From assembly GCF_014750655.1 (NCBI RefSeq), contig NZ_JABBXD010000012.1, positions 42,347-106,346 on the forward strand: a stretch of 64,000 nucleotides of DNA, in the 5' to 3' direction. The stretch is from Salinimonas profundi (lineage in GTDB: Bacteria > Pseudomonadota > Gammaproteobacteria > Enterobacterales > Alteromonadaceae). This document shows positions 19,293-29,326 of this stretch, piece after piece. How positions within the stretch are numbered: the first letter of the stretch is position 1; every line of letters starts with the position of its first letter. The translations under genes were made by a program, and so were the position numbers. Under the pieces are notes generated by a model, which was not told the DNA's origin, searched no databases, and saw only the letters and a list, made by a program, of their open reading frames with translations.

Positions 19293-20306
19293 GTGACCAC
19301 ATTGGTTATCAATGCTTCGCAGCACTATCAGAGCCAGTTTTTACTTGAGAGTTTTCAAAATCGTGCATTTCTCACCTACTGTGATGGCCTTTGGCAGCGG
19401 GATAATCAGCCGCAGTGTCAGCACAATGCCAGCGTGCTTACAATATGGGGACAGGCACTTACCTTTTATCAACTGGAGGGGGTGATCCGCGACCTCAGTG
19501 ATGTCGCAACTGTGGGCGACCTGTCTCGCCATCTTTTTTGTACCACCTTTGGTGAAACAGTATTACACGGTAAGGTAACTGTGAAAGATGCCAGCCTGCT
19601 GTCACAGCGTCTGGATGAAATCTCCCGCGCTTATCACGTCGACATTGCCGTGCAGAATGAACAGCCACGTCTTGAGGAGCCGGGACTTCTGGTCATGGAT
19701 ATGGACAGTACGGTCATTCAGATTGAGTGTATTGATGAAATAGCCAAGCTTGCCGGTAAGGGCGAGGCGGTTCAGGCTGTCACCGCTAAAGCAATGCGCG
19801 GTGAACTGGATTTTAACGAAAGTCTGATCAGTCGCGTGGACTGTCTTAAAGGTGTGCCTGTTGCGCAACTGGAGCAAATCAGAAATAACATTCCGCTTAT
19901 GCCGGGCGTCCAGTTATTGATTCGCGAACTGAAGCTTCGCAACTGGCACATCGCCATTGCTTCTGGCGGATTCACTTACTTTGCTGATTATCTGAAAACA
20001 CGGTTGGGCCTGAGTGCTGCGTTTTCTAACGTGCTGGAGACAGCGGATGGTCAACTGACCGGTAAAGTCATTGGCGACATCGTCAATGCCGAGGTAAAAG
20101 CACAAAAAGTCATTGAGCTGGCATCGCAGTATCACATTGATACGCCGCAATGTGTTGCGATGGGAGATGGCGCAAACGATTTAAAAATGATGGAAAAAGC
20201 CGGATTGGGTGTCGCCTGTCATGCTAAGCCCGTTGTTAACGAAAAGGCAGATACCGCCATCCGTTTTGGTGGTCTCCATAGCTTGCTTTATCTGCTAGCT
20301 CAATAA
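19293..20306 (+). CDS. serB: Phosphoserine phosphatase
   Basis: 337 residues from a GTG at 19293. The HAD motif I MDMDSTVIQIECIDEIA (catalytic Asp136, Asp138) is followed by motif II ASGGF and motif III/IV GDGANDLKMM. The first 130 residues form the ACT-like extension of long SerB proteins. It makes L-serine from phosphoserine, the last step of serine synthesis; glyA at 28 kb uses the product. The last 12 bases overlap the convergent PilZ gene. Confidence 0.95.
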   Translation: MTTLVINASQHYQSQFLLESFQNRAFLTYCDGLWQRDNQPQCQHNASVLTIWGQALTFYQLEGVIRDLSDVATVGDLSRHLFCTTFGETVLHGKVTVKDASLLSQRLDEISRAYHVDIAVQNEQPRLEEPGLLVMDMDSTVIQIECIDEIAKLAGKGEAVQAVTAKAMRGELDFNESLISRVDCLKGVPVAQLEQIRNNIPLMPGVQLLIRELKLRNWHIAIASGGFTYFADYLKTRLGLSAAFSNVLETADGQLTGKVIGDIVNAEVKAQKVIELASQYHIDTPQCVAMGDGANDLKMMEKAGLGVACHAKPVVNEKADTAIRFGGLHSLLYLLAQ

Positions 20307-22826
20307 AGAAGCGGTGTCAGCAAAGTTACCAGCATTATGACTGTTAGCGCTTTGCTGGCGGTTTTTGCGAATAAGGGCAGGTTCAATATTGTACCTGCTG
20401 AGCACTTCATCGGTGACATCTACCAGGTGCGCACAGGCCACAATATCCCACATGAATTCTTCCAGCTCTCTGGCACGGTGAATGGCGTACATGCTGACGT
20501 AATTCATCTCAGCCTGTAGCATTTCCATATCGGGTTTTCCGGTGGTGGTTAACAGTATGTGCAGCGCGATAAACTGGCCGCGACCGATTGCTTCGTTGAT
20601 AAATTTGATGCGACTTTCGTCCGTAGTGAATTTATCATCAAAACGCGGCAAAATGGCCATGCGGCTTAGCTTTTGATTGGGATCAAAGGCAATAAATAAT
20701 TCCTGGCGTAATGGCAGGTGCTCAAGCTTGATTTGCTTTATGCCATGCTGGATAAACGGTGACTCCAGGTTACGGTCGCGGAACATAAACTCAAAGTTCA
20801 GCTTATCCTCAGGCGCATAGTGTGCTGCAATTTGATGGATACGATGATTATTACGTGAAGCGATTGCCGCTTGTGGCAAATAACGCACGCCTTCTTTGTT
20901 CATCGCAAAAGCCAGATTTGGGGTGTTTTTGGCGTTGATACAGCGCAGAGCATGACCAATGCCTGGTATATCTTCCTGCTCATCGTAAGTTTTCAGCGAC
21001 GACTTATTCTGTTTAATGAGATCATCGAAAAAGTCCCGCGCTACTGCACCGGCCTCGCCATCGGCGGCTTTCAGGTGAATAATATTCTGTTCGCTATTTT
21101 TTGCGACTACGCGGTAACGCAAATGCATTAAATCGTAGCTTTCGGTCAGGGTCTGAAGCTTCGGAAAGGCGACGTCGATCATCGTATCCACATCACCTTC
21201 AAACGGTTGGTTGAGTTCAACGCGAAGTCCGCGTACCGAGATATCCTCACTGATACCCTTAAAAGCGGTCGCACCATCGGTAGTTGTCAGAGTGATATTC
21301 GTTCTGACCAGATAACGCTTTTCCATGCGCTGCTCGTGGTAGCGGTAGCGATAAGTGTCGATAGGCGTGGGTGGGCGATTTCGCGCATGTCCGAAAACAC
21401 GAAGGTGCGGTAAATTACTTCGGTTAAATTTATACTGACTGTAATGGTGTTGCCCGCTATCGCTGGTGACATCTGTAATGTGAACAACATAGCTGAGATT
21501 TTTCAGTCGCGACATCAGGCGTGCGGAAGGCGCCTGATTCTGCCGCTTGATTTTATCACTGACATTATCGGGAATAGATAACGGCGCATGGGCCTGGTCG
21601 GGTGACATTTCCCTCATGACCAGTTTAAAGACCCGCCAGCTTACCTTTCTTGCGCCGAAGCCTAAAAACGTCGTTTTGATAACGTCCTTTGCATCCAGTT
21701 CCTGCGATGAGGCCGAATAGAAGTAGATCTTATCCTGCTGTAAATGGGTGAATGCATAGACATACAGTTCACGTTCATTTGCCTCGCGGCTGGCCAGCCA
21801 TTTAAGTCTTGATGCACTGAGCAGGTAGCCAAGACGCAATGAACGCTTTTCATCAGACCAGTAGTCGGTGATATCCGTATTGATTTCATTCAGCATGGCG
21901 TATCTGGGCAGCAGTTTATCGCCGATGCTATCGATGAAAACGGGCAGGGAAGGACTGCGGGGGGATAAGAACTGCTCTGCAATTTTACTGTATACCGCGT
22001 CAATCGTATTGCTCATATTCACTTTATACCGGCGTTTATTGCCGTGGATAAAGTTTTCCAGAAACTGATCAAATGGCGTGTTCTGGATCTCTGCTGAACG
22101 TCTGAGCATCAGATACTGATGATCATTTTTATAGATCATCTTTAACACGCGATAGGTCACGCCATGCTTTTTATCCATAGCAAATTCTTCTTCCAGTCCG
22201 CGGAAGAATATTTCAATATCATCATCGACCTGAAGCGTGGTGTCTTTGCTCAGTTTAATCTGCAGCCCTTCGGTTGAAATGTCCACGCTGTTTCCGCGCC
22301 ACACGCTGCCATCTTTTGCAAACACTTCAATGGTCACCGCGAAGTTCATTCGCTCCTGATTACGGCGCGCATAAGATAACAGGTTGACGACGGGGACCGT
22401 GTATTTCTCCAGTGCCATGGTTTGAGGCTGGCTCAGGCGCTGATGGGTGACCTGGCGCTGCTGTTCCTCACGTTCGCGAATGACCCTGAAATTGTTCTCA
22501 GTTTCCATCACCGATTCGTAGACACCGAAAGTGAAGCCGCCAAAGATATTCAGTTGCTCCTCAAAGGTGTCTATTGCCACTTCGTCAAGATAGTGCCGGA
22601 TGCCTCTGTACTCATACAGACGACACTCACCTTTGACCTGACCGCGTAAATCAATGGAGCGCATGCACGGACGGGCCAGACGCTTCATCTCCATTTTTAT
22701 CAGGAACCGACGTTCTTTAGGCAGGTGTGCTGTCAGCTCGTTTAGCCGTTTTATAAAACCAGGCTTGGTGATTACCGGCTTTAGAGCGTCGATTATGTGG
22801 GCGTATTGGCGCAGGTCTTCATTCAT
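20295..22826 (-). CDS. Large protein with two PilZ (c-di-GMP binding) domains
   Basis: 843 residues. Two PilZ signatures can be read: R155xxxR159 with DISTEG at 182-187, and R500xxxR504 with DISVRG at 528-533. Both keep the residues that contact cyclic di-GMP. The regions before, between and after (about 1-150, 270-480 and 600-840) have no motif I recognise; no signal peptide or membrane helix is visible, so it is probably cytosolic. The same large PilZ gene sits between serB and radA in other Alteromonadales and Vibrionales as I recall. Role probably in surface behaviour controlled by c-di-GMP, target unknown. Confidence 0.82.
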   Translation of the reverse strand: MNEDLRQYAHIIDALKPVITKPGFIKRLNELTAHLPKERRFLIKMEMKRLARPCMRSIDLRGQVKGECRLYEYRGIRHYLDEVAIDTFEEQLNIFGGFTFGVYESVMETENNFRVIREREEQQRQVTHQRLSQPQTMALEKYTVPVVNLLSYARRNQERMNFAVTIEVFAKDGSVWRGNSVDISTEGLQIKLSKDTTLQVDDDIEIFFRGLEEEFAMDKKHGVTYRVLKMIYKNDHQYLMLRRSAEIQNTPFDQFLENFIHGNKRRYKVNMSNTIDAVYSKIAEQFLSPRSPSLPVFIDSIGDKLLPRYAMLNEINTDITDYWSDEKRSLRLGYLLSASRLKWLASREANERELYVYAFTHLQQDKIYFYSASSQELDAKDVIKTTFLGFGARKVSWRVFKLVMREMSPDQAHAPLSIPDNVSDKIKRQNQAPSARLMSRLKNLSYVVHITDVTSDSGQHHYSQYKFNRSNLPHLRVFGHARNRPPTPIDTYRYRYHEQRMEKRYLVRTNITLTTTDGATAFKGISEDISVRGLRVELNQPFEGDVDTMIDVAFPKLQTLTESYDLMHLRYRVVAKNSEQNIIHLKAADGEAGAVARDFFDDLIKQNKSSLKTYDEQEDIPGIGHALRCINAKNTPNLAFAMNKEGVRYLPQAAIASRNNHRIHQIAAHYAPEDKLNFEFMFRDRNLESPFIQHGIKQIKLEHLPLRQELFIAFDPNQKLSRMAILPRFDDKFTTDESRIKFINEAIGRGQFIALHILLTTTGKPDMEMLQAEMNYVSMYAIHRARELEEFMWDIVACAHLVDVTDEVLSRYNIEPALIRKNRQQSANSHNAGNFADTASLLS

Positions 22827-22971
22827 GGGCAGTTACAACAGTGATGTCCATCCATTTATTATCGGCAGCGCATGGAGTTTCTACAGTGATAAAATGTGTA
22901 CCAGTGTTCGGCATGCAGGCGCTTTGTTATCCGTGTAGAATACTCTGAATTGTTCGTTGTGAAAATAGTTT

Positions 22972-24336
22972 ATGGCAAAACGAAAGACCGCTTACGTATG
23001 TTCCCAGTGTGGCGCAGACTATCCACGCTGGCAGGGACAGTGCAGTGCCTGCAAAGAATGGAATACGATTACTGAATATGTTGTCTCCGCGGCGAAGACC
23101 AGTAGTGCATCGCACTCGGGCTATGCCGGCCAAACGGCGGCGCGCATTGAGAAACTCAATGAAATTGACCTGGCGGCATTGCCCCGCATTACCTCAACCT
23201 TTAAAGAACTCGACAGAGTGCTGGGTGGCGGCATTGTGCCCGGGTCTGCGATCTTAATTGGCGGATCCCCGGGCGCCGGTAAAAGTACACTGCTGCTGCA
23301 GGTAATGTGTCAGATGGCGAAGGAGCATAACGCGCTGTATGTCACCGGAGAGGAGTCATTGCAACAGGTGGCGATGCGGGCAAGCCGGCTGAACCTGCCG
23401 GATGACAAACTGATGATGCTGGCAGAAACCAATGTTGAGACTATTTGCCGGCTGGCTATCGAGCAAAAACCGAGAATCATGGTCATTGACTCTATTCAGG
23501 TCATGCATGTTGCAGATATTCAGTCAGCCCCTGGTAGTGTGTCGCAGGTACGCGAAAGTGCTGCGTATCTCACTCGCTTTGCCAAGCAAAATCATATTGC
23601 GATGTTCATTGTCGGGCACGTAACCAAAGACGGCAATCTGGCAGGCCCTAAAGTCCTGGAGCACTGTATTGACTGCTCAATGATGCTGGAAGGTGAGAGT
23701 GACGGGCGATTCAGAACGCTACGCAGCAATAAAAACCGCTTTGGCGCGGTGAATGAGCTGGGGGTTTTTGGAATGACAGAGCGTGGCTTAAAAGAAGTCA
23801 GCAATCCCTCAGCCATTTTTTTAAGCCGCGGGGAAAACCCGGCACCGGGTTCCAGTGTGATGGTTATTTGGGAAGGCACTCGTCCTTTGCTGGTGGAAAT
23901 ACAGGCGCTGGTGGATTATTCGCAGATGGCGAACCCGCGGCGAATTGCAGTCGGTCTTGAACAAAATCGTCTGGCTATGTTGCTGGCTGTTTTGCATCGC
24001 CACGGCAATGTTCAGATGAATGATCAGGATGTCTTTGTCAATGTGGTCGGCGGTGTGAAGGTGTCTGAAACCAGCGCGGATTTGGCGTTGCTTCTGGCAA
24101 TGGTTTCCAGCTTCAGAAACCGCATTTTGCCGCGCGAATTAATCGTATTTGGCGAGGTAGGGCTGGCTGGTGAGATAAGGCCGGTGCCAAACGGAACAGA
24201 GCGCATTGCAGAGGCCGCCAAACATGGCTTCAAGCGCGCGATTGTTCCAAAAGGTAACATGCCAAAAAACCGGCTTGAAGGCATTGACGTGGTACCTGTA
24301 TCACAGCTGTCTCAGGCGCTGGATGCGTTGGAATAA
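22972..24336 (+). CDS. radA: DNA repair protein RadA
   Basis: 454 residues. C4 zinc finger (Cys10, 13, 24, 27), Walker A GGSPGAGKST at 97-106, the RadA-specific KNRFG motif, and a C-terminal Lon-protease-like domain ending in KGNMPKNRLEGIDVVPV. RadA is a RecA-like helicase that drives branch migration in recombination and repair. It is divergent from the large PilZ gene and its 3' end overlaps the small PilZ gene by 25 bases. Confidence 0.96.
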   Translation: MAKRKTAYVCSQCGADYPRWQGQCSACKEWNTITEYVVSAAKTSSASHSGYAGQTAARIEKLNEIDLAALPRITSTFKELDRVLGGGIVPGSAILIGGSPGAGKSTLLLQVMCQMAKEHNALYVTGEESLQQVAMRASRLNLPDDKLMMLAETNVETICRLAIEQKPRIMVIDSIQVMHVADIQSAPGSVSQVRESAAYLTRFAKQNHIAMFIVGHVTKDGNLAGPKVLEHCIDCSMMLEGESDGRFRTLRSNKNRFGAVNELGVFGMTERGLKEVSNPSAIFLSRGENPAPGSSVMVIWEGTRPLLVEIQALVDYSQMANPRRIAVGLEQNRLAMLLAVLHRHGNVQMNDQDVFVNVVGGVKVSETSADLALLLAMVSSFRNRILPRELIVFGEVGLAGEIRPVPNGTERIAEAAKHGFKRAIVPKGNMPKNRLEGIDVVPVSQLSQALDALE

Positions 24337-24725
24337 ACGGCGTCGATAAATGCGTCCAGATCGTGCTCGTCAAATTGTGCGTCCCCGCTGTTCAGGAGCA
24401 GCAGGCGACGCAAATCTGCCAGAGACTGAAGATCAATATGATGTACTTTACAGCCCATGGCAATGGTGGGCTGGCGACTATCGGCATGCCGGTAGAGCTG
24501 CTCGATATATATTTCAATTAACGGATGATTATCGTGAGCGAGAAACTGAATAAGATAAGGTTCATGAGAATCAAAAGGCAGGGTGTTGAGCTCAGTTTCA
24601 GGGGCGCGCAAACGCAGCCCCTGCAATGAAATGTCTTCAATGATGACCGGCACACTTTCATTGCTGTGACTCAGTGTGCCATTTATATTTAATTTTATTC
24701 GCTGAAACTGCCGCTTGTCTGACAT
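24312..24725 (-). CDS. Small PilZ-domain protein
   Basis: 137 residues, essentially a single PilZ domain: R5xxxR9 and DISLQG at 31-36, both intact. Such stand-alone PilZ proteins act as c-di-GMP receptors that bind partner proteins. It begins MSDKRQFQR, a common start for this group. It is the second PilZ gene beside radA and faces it tail to tail with a 25-base overlap. Confidence 0.85.
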   Translation of the reverse strand: MSDKRQFQRIKLNINGTLSHSNESVPVIIEDISLQGLRLRAPETELNTLPFDSHEPYLIQFLAHDNHPLIEIYIEQLYRHADSRQPTIAMGCKVHHIDLQSLADLRRLLLLNSGDAQFDEHDLDAFIDAVYSNASSA

Positions 24726-24858
24726 GGCATTCTCCGAGTTCTCTTCTTTTTACCTTTGTAAATCACCGTGCTACGCGGGTCAATACGAATTTTCCGGCAA
24801 CTTCTCAGTAAGCGGTTTCCATTTTCATCTGCATGTTGCTGTTAAGGAAAACTCGTGA

Positions 24859-24882
24859 CGAACGCGAACGCGAACGCGAACG
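24859..24882. repeat. Four tandem copies of CGAACG
   Basis: CGAACG is repeated exactly four times (24 bases) in the 205-base gap between the small PilZ gene and the ettA terminator. The gap holds no gene. The repeat is a possible slippage site or protein-binding element; neither can be shown from sequence. Confidence 0.85.
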
Positions 24883-24933
24883 GATTGCGGTTAAGCTGTT
24901 TTAGATACGGGCAGGGAGGAGTTAACGTATAAA

Positions 24934-24959
24934 AAAACCGGGCCATCGCCCGGTTTTTA
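24934..24959 (-). terminator. Terminator after ettA
   Basis: On the minus strand AACCGGGC and GCCCGGTT form an 8-bp GC-rich stem with a 4-base loop, extended by A/T pairs and followed by a T run just past the ettA stop. Confidence 0.88.
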
Positions 24960-24962
24960 TTG

Positions 24963-26633
24963 TTACTTTTTCGACATCCGCTTGTATTTGAGGCGGTGCG
25001 GTTCAACCACGTCCTGACCATACGTCTCTTTCAGCCAGGTCTCATAATCGTTGTAGTTACCTTCAAAGAAATTAATCTTGCCCTCATCCCGGTAATCCAG
25101 AATGTGGGTGGCCACACGGTCGAGAAACCAGCGATCGTGCGAGATAACCATTGCACAGCCCGGAAATTCTAATAATGCATCTTCCAGGGCCCGTAATGTC
25201 TCTACATCAAGATCGTTGGTCGGCTCATCCAGTAGCAACACGTTACCACCTGCTTTAAGTAACTTGGCAAGGTGAACCCGGTTACGCTCACCACCTGACA
25301 AATCCTTGATGTATTTCTGCTGTGTGGTGCCTTTGAAATTAAAACGACTGCAGTAAGCGCGGGCATTAATCTCAAAATTACCGATACGGATAATATCCTG
25401 ATCATCAGATATTTCTTTATAGACCGTATTGTTTTCATTCATATGATCGCGGAACTGATCCACACTGGCAATTTGTACGGTTTCACCAATATCAATAGTG
25501 CCTGCGTCAGGTTGCTCCTGACCGGTCAGCATCCGAAACAGCGTTGATTTTCCAGCGCCGTTAGGCCCGATAATTCCCACAATGGCACCTTTAGGCACCG
25601 AGAATGTCATATCGTCGATAAGAACACGCTCACCGTAGGATTTATGCAAATTCTCAACATCAATGACCTTATCCCCCAGTCGCTCGCCAGGCGGGATAAA
25701 CAACTCGTTGGTTTCATTACGCTTCTGATAGTCTGATGTCGATAGCTCTTCAAACCGGTTCATTCGTGCTTTAGATTTAGCATGACGACCTTTCGGGTTT
25801 GAGCGAACCCATTCCAGTTCCTGCTTAATCGACTTCTGACGAGCATTTTCAGTGCGCTCTTCCTGCTCAAGACGCTTATCTTTTTGCTCAAGCCAGGAGG
25901 TATAGTTACCTTCCCACGGAATACCTTCACCACGGTCAAGCTCCAGAATCCAGCCAGCCACATTGTCCAGGAAGTAGCGATCGTGGGTTATGGCAACAAC
26001 GGTACCTTCATAATCGTGGAGGAAACGTTCCAGCCAGGCAACAGACTCTGCATCAAGGTGGTTGGTAGGCTCGTCAAGCAGCAGCATATCCGGTTTTTCC
26101 AACAGCAGGCGACATAGCGCAACACGGCGTCGCTCACCACCTGATAACTTGCTGACATCCGCGTCCCAGGGCGGCAGACGAAGTGCATCAGCGGCGCGTT
26201 CCAGCGTGTTTTCAATATTGTGCCCGTCTTTGGCCTGAATAACCGCTTCCAGTTCGCCCTGTTCTTTAGCCAGTGCGTCAAAGTCAGCATCTTCAGCAGC
26301 ATATTCTGCATAAACTTCATCCAGACGTTTGAGCGCATGGGTGACGTCAGCAACAGCTTCTTCAATGTTACCCCGGACATCTTTTGACTCGTCTAGCTGA
26401 GGCTCCTGAGGTAAGTAACCAATATTGATGCCCGGCATGGGTCTGGCTTCACCCTCAATTTCCGTGTCGACACCTGCCATGATTCGAAGCAGAGTGGATT
26501 TACCGGCGCCATTGAGACCCAGCACACCAATTTTTGCGCCTGGGAAAAAGCTTAAGGAAATATCTTTTAAGATTTGACGGTTAGGCGGTACAACTTTGCC
26601 TACCCGATGCATGGAATAAACGTATTGTGACAT
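24963..26633 (-). CDS. ettA: Energy-dependent translational throttle protein EttA (ABC-F)
   Basis: 556 residues with two ABC cassettes: GLNGAGKST and LSGGERRRVALCRLLL in the first, GPNGAGKST and LSGGERNRVHLAKLL in the second, and no membrane domain. The N-terminus MSQYVYSMHRVGKVVPPNR and the C-terminal EPHRLKYKR match EttA, the ABC-F protein that gates entry into the elongation cycle by ADP/ATP ratio at the ribosomal E site. It is followed by a strong terminator. Confidence 0.95.
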   Translation of the reverse strand: MSQYVYSMHRVGKVVPPNRQILKDISLSFFPGAKIGVLGLNGAGKSTLLRIMAGVDTEIEGEARPMPGINIGYLPQEPQLDESKDVRGNIEEAVADVTHALKRLDEVYAEYAAEDADFDALAKEQGELEAVIQAKDGHNIENTLERAADALRLPPWDADVSKLSGGERRRVALCRLLLEKPDMLLLDEPTNHLDAESVAWLERFLHDYEGTVVAITHDRYFLDNVAGWILELDRGEGIPWEGNYTSWLEQKDKRLEQEERTENARQKSIKQELEWVRSNPKGRHAKSKARMNRFEELSTSDYQKRNETNELFIPPGERLGDKVIDVENLHKSYGERVLIDDMTFSVPKGAIVGIIGPNGAGKSTLFRMLTGQEQPDAGTIDIGETVQIASVDQFRDHMNENNTVYKEISDDQDIIRIGNFEINARAYCSRFNFKGTTQQKYIKDLSGGERNRVHLAKLLKAGGNVLLLDEPTNDLDVETLRALEDALLEFPGCAMVISHDRWFLDRVATHILDYRDEGKINFFEGNYNDYETWLKETYGQDVVEPHRLKYKRMSKK

Positions 26634-26842
26634 GCTTTGTCCTTGCCCTGAAGAAAGGGGGGTATTGTAGCGTTTTTGTCGGCATAATCACCAGCAAAGT
26701 CCGATGATAGCGCGTAATTGATGAAGATTTAGTCATCTTTGAGGTGAAACGCCGGATTTGTCTGTAAAGCGGGACGACGAAAAGGCGGTTTTACAGTACT
26801 ATAGCGTCATTTACTATTTGAATCAGGTATGAGGGGCGTTGC

Positions 26843-27886
26843 ATGGCAGGTGCAGGTAAAAATCAGTACACGCTGGCTGAATTGGCAGAGCATGTAGGTG
26901 CGCAGGTGGAAGGCGATGCGTCGATTCAACTTTCCGGCGTGGGGACACTGGCCGGGGCGCAGGCGCATCAGATATCGTTTTTAACCAACACAAAATACAA
27001 GCCGCAGCTGGCATCAACCCGTGCTGGTGCTGTTATTCTGCATGAAAAAATGCGCAGCGACAGTCCGGTGCCTGCATTGGTGGTGAGTAACCCACATGCT
27101 GCTTTTGCCCTCATTGCACAATTATTTGATACCACACCTGCCGTGGCCTCAGGTATCGCTGAAAGTGCTGTTATTGCAGACTCGGCGCAGGTGGGCGCGA
27201 ATGTTGCCCTGGGGCATCATGTCATCATCGAAGACGATGTCGTTATCGAAGATAATGTTGTAATCGGTGCCAACACAGTTATCGGTAAAGGCGCACGAAT
27301 TGGTAAAGACACTATCATCAATCCCAACGTCACTATTTACCATGAGGTGAACATTGGCGAGCGGGTCACGATCCACAGTCAAACCGTTATTGGCGCGTCT
27401 GGCTTTGGGTATGCCAATGACAAGGGCCGCTGGATACCCATCCCGCAAACCGGGTCTGTACAAATTGGCGATGACAGTCAAATCGGCGCATCCAGTAGTA
27501 TCGATCGCGGCGCCATGGAAGATACGGTTATTGGTAAAAATGTTATTATCGATAATCAGGTTCAGGTAGGGCACAACTGTATCATTGAGGACCATTCCTG
27601 TATTTGCGGCGCCACGGGGATTGCCGGCTCAGTCCATATTGGTAAGCATGTGATTATCGGTGGTGGCGTTGGTATCAACGGGCACATTCAGATCTGTGAC
27701 AATGTGCAGGTGACAGGCTACACCATGATAGTACAGGATATTACCGAACCGGGCGTGTATTCATCCGGCCAACCGGCGATGAAAAATCGTGACTGGCGCA
27801 GAACGACGGTACGCCTGAATCAGATTGGCAGCCTGTATGATCGCGTAAAAGCGCTGGAAAAAATGCAGGGTAGCGATAATCGCTAG
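26843..27886 (+). CDS. lpxD: UDP-3-O-acylglucosamine N-acyltransferase
   Basis: 347 residues. An N-terminal uridine-binding region (1-105) is followed by a left-handed beta helix of hexapeptide repeats (VVIEDNVVIGANTVIGKGARIG), QTVIGASGFGYANDKGRW, and QVQVGHNCI with the catalytic His, then ITEPGVYSSGQPAM. LpxD adds the second acyl chain in lipid A synthesis. Normally lpxD lies in bamA-skp-lpxD-fabZ-lpxA; here it stands alone before glyA, so it may be a second copy or a relocated one. Confidence 0.9.
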   Translation: MAGAGKNQYTLAELAEHVGAQVEGDASIQLSGVGTLAGAQAHQISFLTNTKYKPQLASTRAGAVILHEKMRSDSPVPALVVSNPHAAFALIAQLFDTTPAVASGIAESAVIADSAQVGANVALGHHVIIEDDVVIEDNVVIGANTVIGKGARIGKDTIINPNVTIYHEVNIGERVTIHSQTVIGASGFGYANDKGRWIPIPQTGSVQIGDDSQIGASSSIDRGAMEDTVIGKNVIIDNQVQVGHNCIIEDHSCICGATGIAGSVHIGKHVIIGGGVGINGHIQICDNVQVTGYTMIVQDITEPGVYSSGQPAMKNRDWRRTTVRLNQIGSLYDRVKALEKMQGSDNR

Positions 27887-28009
27887 TGTCAACTGATCTT
27901 ACCACGGCCGTTTATGGTTGAAGGGCCACAAACCAGTATACATACAGGATAAAATCACTAGAATAGGCGTTCATTTTAATGCCATTTCAAATGCTGTTAA
28001 GGAGCCTCC

Positions 28010-29266
28010 ATGTTACCTCGCGAAATGACAATTGCGGATTTCGATCCCGAACTGGCTGACGCCATGAAAAAAGAGACTGCGCGTCAGGAACATCATATTG
28101 AACTGATCGCATCAGAAAATTATTGCAGCCCCCGTGTAATGGAAGCGCAGGGTTCACAGCTAACCAACAAGTATGCAGAAGGTTATCCTGGCAAGCGATA
28201 TTATGGAGGCTGTGAGCATGTTGATGTGGTAGAGCAGCTGGCTATCGACAGAGCAAAAGCACTGTTCGGGGCTGACTTTGCAAACGTTCAGCCACACTCA
28301 GGCTCTCAGGCAAACTCAGCAGCCTTCATGGCATTATTGGATGCCGGTGATACCGTGCTGGGCATGAGCCTATCTGATGGCGGCCACCTGACTCACGGCT
28401 CTCACGTGAATTTTTCAGGTAAGACCTACAATGCTGTTCAGTACGGCCTGAATCATGACACCGGCGAAATTGATTACGCGCAGGTCGAGGCACTGGCTGA
28501 AGAACACAAACCGAAAATGATTATCGGTGGTTTCTCTGCTTACTCTGGCATTGTGGATTGGGCAAAGTTTCGTGAAATTGCAGACAAAGTTGGTGCATAT
28601 CTGCTGGTCGATATGGCGCACGTTGCTGGTCTGGTCGCTGCCGGTGTTTATCCCAACCCGCTGCCGCACGCTCATGTTGTTACAACAACAACGCATAAGA
28701 CCCTGGCGGGTCCGCGTAGCGGTCTGATTTTGTCATCGTGCGGTGACGAAACTATCTATAAAAAGCTGAACAGTTCAGTTTTTCCGGGTAACCAGGGTGG
28801 CCCGTTGTGCCATGTTATTGCGGCGAAAGCTGTGGCGTTTAAAGAAGCACTTGAGCCGGAGTTTAAGACATACCAGCAGCAGGTAGTGACAAACGCTAAA
28901 GCGATGGTAAGTGTGCTACAGGAACGTGGTTATAAAGTAGTTTCTGGTGGTACAGAAAATCATTTATTCCTGCTGGACTTAATTGACAAAGACATTACCG
29001 GTAAAGATGCTGATGCGGCGCTGGGTAATGCTAATATTACCGTTAATAAAAACTCTGTTCCCAATGACCCGCGTTCACCGTTCGTGACCAGTGGTCTGCG
29101 TATCGGTAGTCCTGCCATTACCCGTCGTGGCTTTAAAGAAGAAGAAGCAAAACAGGTAGCAAACTGGATTTGTGATATTCTTGACAACATGGGTGATGAC
29201 AGTGTCATTGACCGCGTTAAATCAGAAGTTATTGAACTTTGCGATAAATTTCCGGTTTACGCATAA
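28010..29266 (+). CDS. glyA: Serine hydroxymethyltransferase
   Basis: 418 residues, starting [12 protein letters not shown] after AAGGAG, as in E. coli GlyA. The PLP lysine lies in [14 protein letters not shown] and the [14 protein letters not shown] motif is intact. It converts serine and tetrahydrofolate to glycine and methylene-tetrahydrofolate, and so supplies one-carbon units. It stands before nrdR and the riboflavin genes, a common order in gammaproteobacteria. Confidence 0.97.
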   Translation: MLPREMTIADFDPELADAMKKETARQEHHIELIASENYCSPRVMEAQGSQLTNKYAEGYPGKRYYGGCEHVDVVEQLAIDRAKALFGADFANVQPHSGSQANSAAFMALLDAGDTVLGMSLSDGGHLTHGSHVNFSGKTYNAVQYGLNHDTGEIDYAQVEALAEEHKPKMIIGGFSAYSGIVDWAKFREIADKVGAYLLVDMAHVAGLVAAGVYPNPLPHAHVVTTTTHKTLAGPRSGLILSSCGDETIYKKLNSSVFPGNQGGPLCHVIAAKAVAFKEALEPEFKTYQQQVVTNAKAMVSVLQERGYKVVSGGTENHLFLLDLIDKDITGKDADAALGNANITVNKNSVPNDPRSPFVTSGLRIGSPAITRRGFKEEEAKQVANWICDILDNMGDDSVIDRVKSEVIELCDKFPVYA

Positions 29267-29326
29267 GTAATTGATTGGTGTTGTTCTGAGATGTCGGGGC
29301 AACACCGCCGACGATAAGGACGAGCC

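Noticed and set aside
24726..24933. A gene or small RNA in the gap between the small PilZ gene and ettA
   Set aside because: No open frame with start context and no promoter-terminator pair; only the CGAACG repeat stands out.
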